DNA from: Euwallacea fornicatus
Lineage: Eukaryota; Arthropoda; Insecta; Coleoptera; Curculionidae
Reading direction: 5' to 3'
NCBI RefSeq assembly: GCF_040115645.1
Contig: NC_089541.1
Span: forward strand, 2,542,001 to 2,606,000
DNA length: 64,000 nucleotides
Shown here: piece by piece, positions 10,854 to 23,003 of the stretch
How the letters are laid out: each line of letters starts with the position of its first letter
How positions within the stretch are numbered: position 1 is the first letter of the stretch
The notes under the pieces: generated by a model
Seen by the model: only the letters and a program-made list of their open reading frames with translations
Told to the model about the DNA's origin: nothing
The model's database searches: none
Position numbers and translations under genes: made by a program

Positions 10854-13800
10854 TGAACTTAATGCATAACTTTGTCTCATTAAATAGTAATTCATTTCGA
10901 ATTAACGCAAAGTATAAGAATAAACATAACGGTCTCAGGTGAATAATCGCTATTTATTATAAAGCACCTCCGAACCTCTTTCGTCATATAGCATATTGCG
11001 TAAAAGCGGCATTACAATGTACCTGTATAGATTATGCAGTAATGGTTAATCTAACCCACATCTCTCCGGAGTTTCGTTTTTATTTGAAACATTTACCGCT
11101 GGTTATTGACCCAGTACCTAAATGAATTATTTCAGGCATTTACCTGCAAAATTGTGTTAGATCAAATGGTTCGATTCTCCAACTAACAAGCTTGAAGGTC
11201 CAGTTACACTAACCTTCGGGTTTATTTTTACGCATTTCTGGCGACGTGATCTCATTTTCATACATCCTGTGCACATAAACTTTTAATCAATAACATTTAT
11301 CATTCAAGATTTTTATTATTATGGTTTCTTAACAAATCTGTTGATTCACCATATGTGACACACATTATGCTACGTGAATTCTCATCGGTGGAACGGATCT
11401 CTCTGTTTGAGTTATTAATATACTAAATTAGTGTCCCAAATTGCCTGAGAGAGGAGATGACGAACAAAGAAAAAACAATAATTGGGAAATCAGGTCAAGA
11501 TCGCCAGTTCCTTTGGATTGCGTCTAACATGGAGATCTGTAACACGAAGGCGTTCCATTTAAAATGACTTGGACTTGAGTGGGTTCGAGAAACGAGAAGA
11601 ATTTGTTCTAATCTCCTTACAGACTGAATTTGAGAATTTTCCACATCTTCTTCGAATATAAATGTAAATTTCGGTCTTTTCACAACAAATAATAAGCAAT
11701 AAAACGGTAGTAAACATGTTAAACCTGCACTTTAGTACTCCTCTGGGTCATAACGATACCATAAATCGGTAATAATCAGATTCAGTAGCGCCTACAAAGA
11801 AAGGTCAGGAAGTATGCACCTAAAAAAATAAATCGACTGTTACGATGGTTTTGTACCAACACATGAGAATTACTCTCCAGGGCATCTCCATGGGACATCA
11901 TACTTATTCAATAAATATTCAACAAATAAGAGGTAATATAATTCGCAAAAAATTATAAAAATCCTTTAAATATTTAAGAGCAAGTGCCCTCCTGAACTGA
12001 TTAGTAAATCCCTAAGAAAATTCCCATTGCGTGTCTAAGCAAGAAAATCTTTCACTCATCTGAAAGAATTGCGTTATCTACTGCTCAAAGGGTGCCAGGA
12101 TTTCTTGCCCACAACATCTCCATATATTCAACTAAATCTTGGGCCCTTAATTCTTCCGGTACTTTTTTTGCGATGGGAATATTTTTAGAGATCTGGTGTT
12201 TTAGTGGCCGAGTAGTGGGGGATTCACCGAAATGCCTAACCACTAAAAACCTCGGATTAAAAAGAGTCGTCTCCGGCTCCGGATTATCCCTGAGGGACAT
12301 AATGTCCGGGTCGAGGAGGACTGCAAGTTGCTAGCCTAGTCGACTCGCCCTGTGCTAGTTATCCTCTGCTCGATCCATCTGATGTGGTTTTAAACATTGT
12401 CGCCTGCAGTCCTTTTGGGCGATTTCCCTCCCATTTAAATTCTTTTCGTCTTTCATGCAATTGAGATTGCCGTTCTGATGAGTTCGCGCCTCTCCATGCT
12501 CGATTTGTGTCATTTCCAGTTACGGAGCAATGCCACTCTTGCTCCTTCCAGTCATTTTGCCGATGCCTTTCTGGTCCTGTAGCGTGATATTAGGAAACCT
12601 GGTGTATCGATCCGAGAAAAGTTTTTGCTTTTTTCTTCGGAAATGAAAATTGTTTCTTCACGTGTGTTATTCCCATTTTCTCATGAGACGCTTTTCTTTG
12701 CATTATGACATCCATATCTCCTTTGTGTGTAGCGGTCCTTGGGTATTTTGTTCCTTCATTTTCTTATATTGCTCTTCTATAAGCTGTCCTGTCCTGCTTG
12801 CCCCCGAGGGCTGGTTCCGGATATTGCAATAGGTTGCTGTTTCGACAGATCCGCGTCGAGGCACTCCTAATTTTTATTAATTGCGTATCCATCGTCTCCC
12901 TCTGTTACCCCTCTCTCTCCCCTTCCACTTCTTGAACCGAAGGGAGGACGCATTTAGAGATCACTGTGTGGATCTGCGGATAGATCTTTGGCCCCCCAAC
13001 TTCTCCTTGTATTAATGTAACAGAAGAAGAGCCAAATTGTGAATAAATATAATAATTATTCGTTCAGTGAATATCAAATGAAAATCCCTTGAAAAGGCAA
13101 ACATTTTTTATTCTTCCCTCGTTTCCATTAACAGAGCTCACAGTAACATGTACCTGATTACTCTGCGAAATGAGAAGATTTTGTTTTTTGTCTCCTAAGA
13201 GACTCAATGCTAGAGCTTCTTACATCACTTTCTCACACATTAGTAAAGGTCATGTACCCTCTTAAGATAAATAACCAATTAGGTCCTTAAGAAAGAAGGA
13301 ACTGATAGCACAAAGATATGAAAGTACATGCTAAAAAACCGCATTTCCTGTAAAGGAATCTTTTCATTCTTCTTCTTCATTCATTTTTTGCAAATTATAA
13401 TGACAATACACAAGAACCGTGTGAAATTCTTAAGATCAAACGTTTCAACAGAAAATCTACTAATGAAGAGGCACGGTAGAATAAATGAAAACAGGTACCT
13501 GTCTGCTCACCTTTAATGGTTGAATAATACCGAAACAGATTCAGTTTTGTTGCCTCGCGATGGATCTAACCCCAAATGTTTCTTCAGGTACACAGTTTTT
13601 TAAAATAAATTTGCTTTTTGTTCGGCCATATAAAAAGGCAATGAAGGAGCAAAGAAAAATGCAAATTCTACGTCGGAGAATTAGAAAACACATATCATGC
13701 AGAAAGGAAAGAAAGTGCGACCGCTGCAACTCATTAAATGAATCTTCGGCGGAAAAAAGATGTTCAAGACCTACGAGACAACAGTAAATCCAACTTTGAT

Positions 13801-14178
13801 ATGAAATGCTTTATAAAGCAAAATGCCCCAAGTTTCATGTTTAAAGCTTTATAAATGGTTGAAAAGCACATTTGAAGGTGCGTTGTTCGTATAAGCCCAG
13901 CGTCCTAACTTTTTCAGTATCTGATTTACGTTATAATTACATGTTCTTTTACATGGGAATAAGGCATTTTTAAAATTTTCGAACTATCAAGGAATTTAAA
14001 ATCAAATTTGTTTGATATCCATGGTTTCTATGATGTCTATGGGTGAATTTCACAGATCGATTGCAAACAGTTTAAGACCAAGACATCACAAGAATAAAAT
14101 TTGCGGTAAAACGGTAACAGGCACGAAAAAATATTAAGTCGCACGAGATGATTCCTATTTTTCTTTTTCTTTATACAG
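10854..14178. other. Gene-free stretch with one unrecognised open block
   Basis: No exon or transposon was recognised with confidence. At 12085-12334 both strands are open (minus-strand reading contains RFLVVRHFGESPTTRPLKH), followed to about 13020 by a pyrimidine-rich, less AT-rich block with many stops. It may be a decayed retroelement ORF1, but I could not match it. The ORFs at 13328-13516 and 13560-13787 are lysine/arginine-rich and show no domain. Confidence 0.35.
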
Positions 14179-14204
14179 AAAGGATATTAAGTAGGGGTTT
14201 TTCT

Positions 14205-14745
14205 TATAAAGGGACATAGACTACAAAAAACTAAGTAAAACCTTTATGGAGCATTTTTTCGAAATTCCAAAAACAACCGAAGTGTGCGCGTATGAAATAA
14301 AAGTACACGACTTTTTAAATGATAATTTTTTTAAGTGGTGCACGGGTAACAGCGGACCAATAAGATGGCCCGCGAGATCATCAGACCTAAATCCATGTGA
14401 TTTTTATGTGCAAGGTTATATGAAAACTTTGGTGTTTACGTCTGAAATTAACACAGTGACGGAGTTGCGTGCATAGATAAAAATCAACGCAGAAGTAACT
14501 CTAGGAAAAAGATCTCTTCCTACAACATGTGTAGTGTCATGGATAAGGAAAGCGAAAATTTGTGTAAATGAAACCAATAGTGACAATATCGAACATCTTT
14601 TGCTGCTATTTCCGAAGTGTAGGAATAATTAAAACTTTTAACGTTTATTAAAACTTTCAAATGCGCATATTTTGGTTGTTTTTGATATTTTGGGAAAAAA
14701 ATTACAAATAGATTTTGCTTAGTTTTTGAGGTCTATGTCGTGTTA
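14205..14745 (+). mobile_element. Mariner-like element remnant with C-terminal transposase piece
   Basis: The reading frame at 14246-14476 contains PIRWPARSSDLNPCDFYVQG, the third catalytic-block signature of insect mariner-like transposases (usually WPPRSPDLTPLDFFLWG). The piece is flanked by inverted sequences: ACATAGACTACAAAAAACTAAG at about 14213 and its reverse-complement-like partner CTTAGTTTTTGAGGTCTATGT at about 14718. The first two catalytic residues are missing, so this is an internally deleted copy with short arms. Confidence 0.65.
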
Positions 14746-14963
14746 AAAAGATAAAACCTGCACGTTATTTATATCTTTTTTTTTTCAATTATTTTATCAC
14801 TGTGTAACTCAGAAAAAAGCAAATAAAAAAAGTCAAATCCATGTTCATATGAGCTAGCAATCGTGTTTGTGAGCAACCAAAGTTAGGATACGATTTTCTC
14901 CATCTATCCCAATTATAACTCCTAATCATAAAACTTGGTACATCCTGTTGCAAACGACATATA

Positions 14964-15120
14964 GGGTGTTCCAAAATTATGCGCATACATTTTGAGAGCG
15001 GACTCCTTTGGACAAAGTAAGAAATAAGATTCGTCAAGATAGTTCCTTTTAAGTTTGAAATTTTTCGCATTTATGCAGAAGGAGGTATAAAGACTACAAA
15101 ATAAGAATAAAATTACAATA
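14964..15120. mobile_element. Solo terminal region of a mariner-like element
   Basis: The sequence starts TAGGGTGTTCCAAAATTATG and resembles the end of long-TIR mariner-like elements in this window. No opposite terminus or transposase was found. Confidence 0.35.
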
Positions 15121-16449
15121 TGGAAATTTGAAGCAAATCTGCTTTACGGCCGTTCATCTGGCTGCAGTTGATTATTAGATATAGAGAGAGAACGAAATTG
15201 AACATAAAGAGTCGCAAAGGAAAAGAGGCAATTGAAGAAATTAAACAAAAAATTTGATTTGATTTTGGGGTGTGAGTCAAACTGAACTAACCTGAACATA
15301 TGGAAAAATAGATAAAAAATTCTATTAATTTTGATCAAATAAGTTTCGAGAGAAAATTCAGTTTCTGCATGAATGGATGAAATAACTTGCACATTGATAA
15401 AACAGCTTCCCTTAAGATCCAAACAATGACTGGTCCAGATTATGAATAAAATCCTGCAAGGAGAAAGATTGCCAGAACAGAGGAAATAAACGCGAATCGT
15501 CCCATTTCGCAAACCAAATTCAAATATCAAGGAAGCAAAAGGCTATAGACCTATAGCTCTCAATTCCTGCATAGGAAAAATATTTGAGAATATCCTTAAT
15601 AAAAGCAAAATTGAATGGGGAAGAGAAAGCAGAGAAGTTCGGCCTGATATGCAAATGGGTTTTCGTAGAGGAAAATAAAGCATAAATTGTGCATTAATGC
15701 TAACCATAAAGGTGCAAACACATTTTTAGAAGAAACAAGGCACATGGCAGTATTATCGAATATATCGGCAATATATAGCTTTGTTAACCTATACCATCTG
15801 TATCAATAGGAAAAACGGAAGATTTTTTTTTTGTTATGAGGAAAATTTTCAAAAGGCACTCAACCTGGTGTTCTTGCGGCCAGGTAGTATGGGATTCACC
15901 TATAACGCCAACCCCAAAAAAAACTTCGTTTTTTTCTCCATGGCTTGTGTCCCTAGCAGAACTCTCCCTGGGAGATAAAAAGCATCAATCCCATTGAGTG
16001 TTTGTTTTCTGTTTTTTTTTTCCTTTGATCTGCTGAAAAGTCCAAGTTTCTTTTCTTTTTTGGTTGACTCTCTCGTTTCTTTTGATTATGGTGGACAGAT
16101 GGCATCGCTGCATCTGTCCCACGTTGTTTGATTTTCCATCATTCCTGCTGTCAGGCTTAGCGTCTCAAGCTAATTTCCAACTTTTCCTTTTGGTTCTGGA
16201 AATCAGGGCATCGGACGATGCAGTGTTCTGCAGAATCTACGACGCTGCAACGCATCTACTTCGATCGGCTTTTTCCTATGCGGTACACGAATTGGCTGAA
16301 GCTCCCGTGACCTCTGAGAGACAGAAGAACTGTCCTCGCATAGAAAAAGATTTAGATTTTGGATAGCAGCAGGAGAGTGAAACACAACGGAAGGAAGTAC
16401 GCCCACAACTCCCCAGGGCTCTCCGCAGTCCGCTGTTATTCGTCATATA

Positions 16450-17946
16450 CAAGGTGGTTCGCAACGCAACCGACACAGAACGGATTCGTGTAAAGGGCCT
16501 CGTAGCATGTCCATTTTTTATATGAAGTTTTTTCTGATACCCACGGTTGCTGAGATATCGGATTCAGAAAATGAATGAAAAATTTGAAAAAATTGCACGT
16601 TTTAGAAACGCCTTAACCTAGAATAACCATATTTGGAACATATTTTTGTTTTATTGACCTGTTTATTTGTTGAACATTTGAAGTGACTGAGAGCTCAGTC
16701 AGAGGTAGTTCAGGAGTGGGTGATCCTTAAAATTATATGATTTTTTTTAAATCCGAACCTAATGTATAACTAAGGTTCAGCTAGTGATAGTTAAGATAGT
16801 TAGTTAGATATGATAGTAAATTTAATTTTACGTCTTTTTGTGGTCATGTATATTTTTCGAGAAATCGTTCATTATTGAGAAAAAAAAACATTTTATGACG
16901 TTATTCACGTTTATGCAGTTTAAAATTTTTTTCGTTTATCTTATTTTCGTTTGTGGTAATTTTGTAGTCACAATGGCTGGAAAATTCTTATTTCATGAAC
17001 AAGTTGATATGTTATTCGTCCTGCCAGGGCAATTGACCAAGAAGTGTAGAATACGGAAGATTTCCTAATCGTATTATCGCACATCGTGAAACATTCGTTA
17101 ATGTTGAACGGAGAAGTCGGGAAACGGGTTCTGTTTACAAGAATAATGCTGGAGGACACAGTTAACGTACAAAATGAAGAGCGCATTTTAGAGAATATTG
17201 AAAATGAACCCCAAAGCAGCACCCGACAAATATCCCGGCAATTTAATACGTCACAGACCACAGTCCATCGAATTATACGACGTAATTTGCTGCATGCTTA
17301 TCATTTTCAAAAAGCTTATAAAATTTTTAAAAATATTTTATTGAAGATTTATTAATAATGAAATCTCGTTTTAGTTATCGTTTGCAAAATCCTTCTAAAT
17401 AAGAATATTGAATTTCACCAAGGATCGCATCCCAGCAACAGACCAATTGAAGAGCAATTGCAGCATGGTCTTTTCGGCTTTAATGCGCATAATTACTTTT
17501 TGCTCGATTTGATTGGTTTTAGCACTAAATCGCGATATTTTTTGCTCAATAACGAACGATTTCTCGAAAAATATGCTTGGCTACAAAAAGATGTAAAATT
17601 AAATTTCCCATCATGCTGTTAAACCTTAGTTGTGCATTAGATTAGGATTTAAAAAAAAATCATGTAACGGGTGATTCGCCCCTAAACCAACCCTCATTGG
17701 GGTTTTCAGACACTTTAAATGTTCAAGTAAAGATGTCGATAAAACAAAAACATTTCCCAAACATGGTTATTCCACGTCGAAGGTCTCCTGAAGTACAATT
17801 TTTTTTGAAATTTCATTATTCATCTTCTGAAGTTGTTATCTCACCAACCGGGGACATCAGAAAAAATACTTCATATAAAACATGGACATGTGCTGAGATC
17901 CTCAACACGAACTTGTTTTGTCTCGGTTGCGTCGCGAACCACCCTG
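16450..17946 (+). mobile_element. Mariner-type element with about 420 bp inverted repeats, nested in LINE
   Basis: The element is 1497 bp, flanked by TA (16448-16449 and 17947-17948). The termini CAAGGTGGTTCGCAACGCAACC and, reverse complemented, CAGGGTGGTTCGCGACGCAACC match well. Inverted arms extend to about 16888 and back from 17535; inner paired blocks include TTTAAATCC...ACTAAGGTT and ATATTTTTCGAGAAATCGTTC. The middle carries an N-terminal transposase fragment (about 16973-17355): a start MAGKFLFHEQVDM and then the helix-turn-helix NEPQSSTRQISRQFNTSQTT VHRIIRRNLL (written in two parts). The catalytic domain is missing, so it needs another copy to move. Confidence 0.85.
16973..17355 (+). 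pseudogene. Mariner-like transposase N-terminal fragment
   Basis: The first segment MAGKFLFHEQVDM ends at a stop at 17068. A second open segment from 17086 holds the second helix-turn-helix with the typical STRQISRQFNTSQTTVHRII and a LHAYHFQ block (usually LHPYHXQ). No D,D,D/E residues are present. The gene is a truncated remnant inside the long-TIR element. Confidence 0.75.
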
Positions 17947-18264
17947 TATATAAGGGGTATACATTCGATTGCGCCAAGGCAATCCAGTATGTGAATGACT
18001 TAAATTCTAATAGTACATGGTCCAAGCGTTAGCGACTTTTTAATACAGAAGAGCCGGGCAATATAGCTGAGATATTAGAAGGAATAACGGGGAACAAACA
18101 CCATTGACGTCCGAATATAACTACTTGGGAATGGTAATAAAGAATATTTTCCGGTAGGGCACTCACGCTGGACGCAATAAAGCCAAACCTATGAAAACTA
18201 GTGTGTCCAACACTTCAGTTATTTGGATGACAGGGTAGGAGCTCAGTGAATAAGGGTCTACCCT

Positions 18265-19335
18265 CTGAGGAAGGTAAAATTTGCAGTACTTAAGCTGCAC
18301 TTATGAGGTGCGACAAGAAGAAGGATAAACGTACTTGAATTTTAAATTTGAAGTAAACGAACATCCTAGAGTTCACTTGCGATTAACCTATTTGTGACGT
18401 CACTGAAGTAATTTGATTTCTGAAGTACCTCTGGACTCGAAGTATCCTGGACTGATTTGAATTCTTGTTTTTTTTAAATCTGGCCCAACATGTACCTACT
18501 TGACTGCCTAGTGGACTTACAAACTGAAGCTTGAATAGCTGAACTCACCTATAACTTGGGCTTTCTAAAAATTCCTCTGAGCTTAAAAGCATGAAATCCA
18601 AATCGTGCTTTCCTGCTCTTGTATATGAGCATCAGCCGCACCGTTTGGTTTTTTTTTAAGCGACTTCTATTTGCTTTAAAGCTCCATTAAAAAATGAACC
18701 AGGCACTCATTTTCTGTATTGTAAGGTTGGTTCAAAGCAATTTATTCCTGTTAGTAAAAGTGTATAATTTAATGCAATAAATACCCTCTAGTACGTCAAT
18801 GCAGATGGTATTCAACGACCTTCTCGTTCGGTTAACGTACTTTACTACCGCGCCAGGTACTACAAAACATACTATAAAAGCCGTACCAACGGTCTCTCAA
18901 GAATTTCGACTATTTCGAGGAATCCGATCTTGAAGTTCGTTGTTTTTGGCCGGTACATCGCGGATGTTAATTAAACCCAAAAATCATCACAAAGCAGGTG
19001 ATTAGTGATAAGATTCTTCAGAGAAGTTCTCTGGCGAAAACACCCACTTTAGATTGCTATGAAGTGTTAAATTAACGAACATTCAATAAATAAAAAGGCA
19101 ACCTGTTGCAACGGAAGTCGGTCGAGAGAGAAGTATAACAGCTCTGATAAGCTCATGCTGAAGACGTTAATGAATTCGAACCGGTTATCCAAAAGTTCGT
19201 TAAGATTAGCGATAATGTGATGAAGTTGAAGGTATATTGACCATTACAGTTGTTTACAAACATGGGTGGATACGCAAGATATCTTGGATGTGCAGAAGAA
19301 TAGACGAGAAGACTTTAACCCAGTGCAGGCCGCGC
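18265..19335. other. Gene-free stretch
   Basis: AT-rich sequence after the LINE relic with no recognised exon, RNA gene or repeat terminus. Confidence 0.4.
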
Positions 19336-19778
19336 ACTATACAGAGTGCTTCAAAAATATGTCGACAAACTTTAAGGGGTGGTGAGGATCAAAAGAAACT
19401 TTTTCTCTTAAATAAACACATGGTCGCAAATGAACCGTTTGAGCGGAAAAGGGGCAATCTAGTCGTGTTTGACGTTGTTTTATTAATATATAACAATAAA
19501 AATAAACTACGGGTTACGATGATTGTTTAAAATATTGATCGTTTACTTCGATACAAAAGTTGCACTGTCGGGTCATTGGCTCTATGGAATATTTCGAGAA
19601 TAGCTTCTAGATGTGTGCAACTGGACATTATTCTTAATGATAGATCTTCCTCACGACGAATAGGCGGTGTTTCGTAGGCCAGAGATTTGAGATAATTGCA
19701 AAGGAAAAATCCAGGGTGGTGAGATCGGGAGAACGCGCGGGCCAGGCTGCAAGACCCCGTCTTCCGATCCATTAGTGC
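19336..19778 (-). mobile_element. Mariner-like element fragment (left terminus and C-terminal transposase)
   Basis: The terminus-like ACAGAGTGCTTCAAAAATATGT followed by CGACAAACTTTAAGGGGTGG is typical of insect mariner-like ends. On the minus strand, 19772-19527 reads a frameshifted third catalytic block with CNYLKSLAYETPPIRREEDL, like the family's LWGYLKSLVYETPV. The rest of the transposase is missing, and a Tc1-like element abuts on the right. Confidence 0.6.
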
Positions 19779-19795
19779 AACTCCTCACTCTGTAT

Positions 19796-21127
19796 ACGTA
19801 AAGTTGTGAACAAAAGTAGGGAATATTTTAAATCCATCGTGGTTTCGTATCAAAATAGTTGTTTATTGAAAAATAAACATATTTTACAAAAATCCAAGTA
19901 TATGTTTAACAATATTATAAACAAATAAGATCATTTCTACAAATATAAAAAAATACAAAAACACTAAATTATGCTGGACAAAAGAATGAAATTCTTCGTA
20001 AAATTCCATTATAATCAATGCAAAACTTTAAATAAACTAATATTTTGTAGCACATCCTTTCGAGTCGATAACAGCCTGACATCGACGCTGCATAGAATCG
20101 ATTAAATTTTGACAAATGGAAAGAGGAATCTTCCCCCGTTCTTCCTGTAGGACTTTCCACAACTCATCCCGATTGGACACATTCCTGGCTCGAATTTTTC
20201 GTTTTAAGTGTTCCCAGAGATGCTCAATCGGATTGAGATCCGGCGACTGAGACGGCCATTCTAATACGTGGATGTTATTATCATTCAGCTAATTTTTTAC
20301 TGATCGAGATGAATGTTTAGGGTAATGGACCTGCTGGACAAGCCAAAGTAAAGGCATATTTCCATCAGCGAATGCCACCATATGGTTCTTAGGGCTGGCT
20401 CTGAATGGAAACCACAATTTGCTCAATTTTGACCAACGGTCTAAAGACGGATCGAGAAAAACATTCCCATACCATTATGCTGTCACCACTATGTTTCACT
20501 GTTGGTTTTTGATGGTTGGTGTCAAACCTAGTCCTCACTGGTGGACGAACATAAGTTTTCCCGTAAGAATTAAAAATATTAACTTTAGTTTCATCTCTCA
20601 ACAGAACAATGTTCCTGAGCAAATTTAGTTCTGGCTCTTCCGTTCTTTTTGAAAATTAAGGGCTTCTTTCCTGCAATCCTCCCTACCAATCCCATTTCAC
20701 AAAACCGACAACGAACAGTGCAATCGCTTATATTGATGTCACCATTATCAGTGATTTCTTCCTTTATAATCCTGGAGGACTTGCCAGGATCTGCAGATGA
20801 TATTTTTTTTAATCCGTCGATCGGTAGTGGCATTCGTTTTACTTGGACGTCCAGGTTTTGGACCATCTGTTACATCCCTATAAATGCCAATTTTTCTTAA
20901 AATTTTGGAGACGGGGCCCTTTGGCTGATTTTTAACGTCTTTGCAGTGTCTTTTTGGTGGTAGCCATCACGTGACGTTTGTATGATTGCATTTCGAAAAT
21001 CTTCCGAAAAATACCGTTTCTTTTGCATATTTCGTATAAAATGCACATCACAATCGGAGTGAATAACTGATAACACCCCCATAAACAACAACACCACGTA
21101 GTTTTCTATACTTTTGTCCAACAGAAC
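19796..21127 (-). mobile_element. Tc1-like transposon relic, about 1.33 kb
   Basis: The ends resemble Tc1 termini: CTGTTGGACAAAAGTATAGAAAAC (right, reverse complement, written here in its own strand) and GTTGTGAACAAAAGTAGGGAA (left). The minus strand encodes a broken transposase from about 21028 (MQKKRYFSEDF, TAKTLKISQRA) through SADPGKSSRIIKEEI and KVNIFNSYGKTYVRPP to EWPSQSPDLNPIEHLWEHLK and the C-terminal MQRRCQAVIDSKGCATKY. The middle catalytic block reads QQVHYPKHSS where QQDNDPKHTS is expected, so the second Asp is lost. Several frameshifts also make it inactive. Confidence 0.8.
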
Positions 21128-21201
21128 AACTAGTTTTAACAACAACAATTTTAAATATAACATTCCAAACCTAAATATTGTATGGTGAACTTAGGAACAT
21201 G

Positions 21202-22759
21202 CAGTCAGTCAAAGCGAAACTCGTGCTCTAAGCTTATTTGATATGAGTAACAAAGTAAGCAGAAACTGGCGACAAATATATGGTTGAAATGAAATTGTAT
21301 ATTTAATACAAGAAAAATTACAAAAATATTCAAAAAGTTCCACACACATGCCTAATGCAAAATGAAAATCAATTTTCCACCCCTTAATGAAACTCGTATA
21401 CAATTCAAATTGTAACTTTAAACCATATTCAATTTTAATTTAATACTTAATTAAAAGTCCTTTGTTTTTAATTACGTGTTTCAGGCGCTCGGGTATAAAT
21501 TTTACCAATTTCTTGCAATATTCCGTTGGCATCTTTGCCCATTCTTTCCTTAACACAGTTTTTAGTTCATTATTAGAAATTTCATGTTTCCGTGTTGCAA
21601 TTTTTAACAGGCTCCATAAATTTTCAATTACTTTTAAATCTGGACTCTGGGGAGATGTTTCTATTACTTTGGAACGATTATAAAGTAGACATTGTCTAAC
21701 TTTTAGTGCCTTGTGTTTCGGATCATTGTCCTGGCAATATTTAAATGATCTTTCAATTCCGAATTTCCGCGCACTTTGCGTTAAATTTAACTTTAAAATA
21801 TCCAAATGCATATTTTGGTCCATGGTAGTTTCAATGGAATGAAGATTTCCGGGACCTTTTGCCGACGCGTACCTCCAGACCATAAGGGACTCTTCTCCGT
21901 GTTTCACTGTCGGCCGTAAGATTTTTTTCTTTTAATGCCTCATTGGGTTTTTTCCAAACTAGTTGTTGTCCATCTGAGCCGAAAAAGTTGAATTTGCTCT
22001 CGTCCTCAAATATTACGTCTTTCCGAAAGTTAAAACCCTTTTTTTTAGTCTTCTTCGGCAAATCTTAAGCGTTTGATTTTATTAGTATTACTGATCCATG
22101 GTTTCCTTCGAACCACTCTACTATTTAGATTATGCTCATGTAATAAGTTTTAAATGATTTGTGGATTAACGACCTTATTTAGATATGTTTCTACAATATT
22201 AAGCAATTTCGAAGCATAAATTTTTGGATTTTCTGCAACTTTTCTCAAAATCCACCTTTCATCGTAATCGTTAAGGATTTTTCTAGGACTATTTCGCACT
22301 TTGTTTTTAATCATTTCTTTCATTAATATAACGATCTATTATACTTTGTACGGTTCTATGACTGCTGTTGATCATTTTACCCGTTTGACGGTTGGTTTTT
22401 CCGCTTGTACAATGGTGGATGATGAGGTTTTTTTCGCTGACGGTTGTTTGGCCCCTTTGTCAGCCCATTGCAAATAACAAATCTAGATAAACGAGGATAA
22501 TAGTACATAGAAAACACAAAAAATGAACACGGAATTTTTTTAAATACACATTTACTACTAAATATCTTGGATGTACGAGTTTCATGTTGATAACAAGAAT
22601 CGATTTTTTCAAAATATTTAACAAAAAGTGCAACATCGTTTGAAGTGTTTTTTATGTACCAGATCCCTCCAATATGAAGATTAACCAGCCAATTATTGTA
22701 TTTTATTTATTTAACATAAGGAAAAAATTCATGTGTACGAGCTTCACTTTGACTGACTG
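21202..22759 (-). mobile_element. Tc1-like transposon with IR/DR ends
   Basis: The 1558 bp element is bounded by inverted ends CAGTCAGTCAAAGCGAAACT (21202) and its partner AGCTTCACTTTGACTGACTG (to 22759). A second related copy sits about 180 bp inside each end: TAATGAAACTCGTATAC at 21385-21401 and GTACGAGTTTCAT at 22573-22585. This IR/DR arrangement is like that of Sleeping Beauty-type elements. A TA follows the right end; the left neighbour is TG, probably mutated. The interior encodes a Tc1-like transposase on the minus strand. Confidence 0.85.
21440..22440 (-). pseudogene. Tc1-like transposase (frameshifted)
   Basis: From the right, an N-terminal helix-turn-helix region reads TNRQTGKMINSSHRTVQSI with PRKILNDYDERWILRKVAEN. 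Then come IFEDESKFNFFG (first catalytic Asp), CQDNDPKHKA (second Asp) and SPDLKVIENLWSLL (catalytic Glu). The last two are 34 residues apart, so the DD34E triad of Tc1 is preserved. The last 155 codons (21907-21440) are one open frame. A frameshift near 21870 and a stop in the N-terminal half mark it as a pseudogene, but it is younger-looking than its neighbours. Confidence 0.8.
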
Positions 22760-23003
22760 TACCTTTACCCTATCAACAAACATTGAAGACGAAAACAAAA
22801 ATGATCACCAAGAAAATGTTTCAAAAAATATTCAATACTTTTGTGCACAACTGTATTTCAATTGGTTGAAAAAAATCTAAAAGTAAATGAGCAATTTTCT
22901 TGCAGCTATGAAAAAGCCAGAATTTTGTAATCTGGTAAGTTATCAGGTCGATTCAATTTCATTCTCTCGATACTAGCTGGTGTTCAGCAGGTGTTTTGAA
23001 AAT

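Larger units (their letters stand above)
15420..18260 (+). mobile_element. Jockey-like non-LTR retrotransposon (LINE) relic, interrupted
   Basis: Reverse-transcriptase blocks appear in order on the plus strand. At 15440-15720: GERLPEQRK*TRIVPFRKPN, EAKGYRPIALNSCIGKIFEN and PDMQMGFRRGK*SINCALML. At about 15780-15900: VNLYHLYQ and VFLRPGSMGFT. At about 16395-16449: a degraded PQGSPLSPLLF box ending SPLLFVIY. At 17949-18010: KGYTFDCAKAIQYVNDLNSN. At about 18104-18150: EYNYLGMVIKNIF. The YADD-containing segment is absent. About 480 bp of unidentified DNA lies between 15905 and 16385, and a mariner-type element occupies 16450-17946. Several stops and frameshifts show it is dead. Confidence 0.75.

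Noticed and set aside
11160..11185. GGTTCGATTC, like a tRNA T-loop
   Set aside because: No A box, anticodon arm or acceptor stem could be built upstream.
12085..12334. Overlapping open frames on both strands
   Set aside because: No convincing match to a known family; possibly a decayed retroelement, so kept only as part of the gene-free stretch.
16064..16476. Overlapping ORFs between LINE blocks
   Set aside because: They lie in an unidentified insertion within the LINE relic, conflict with each other, and have no recognised domain.
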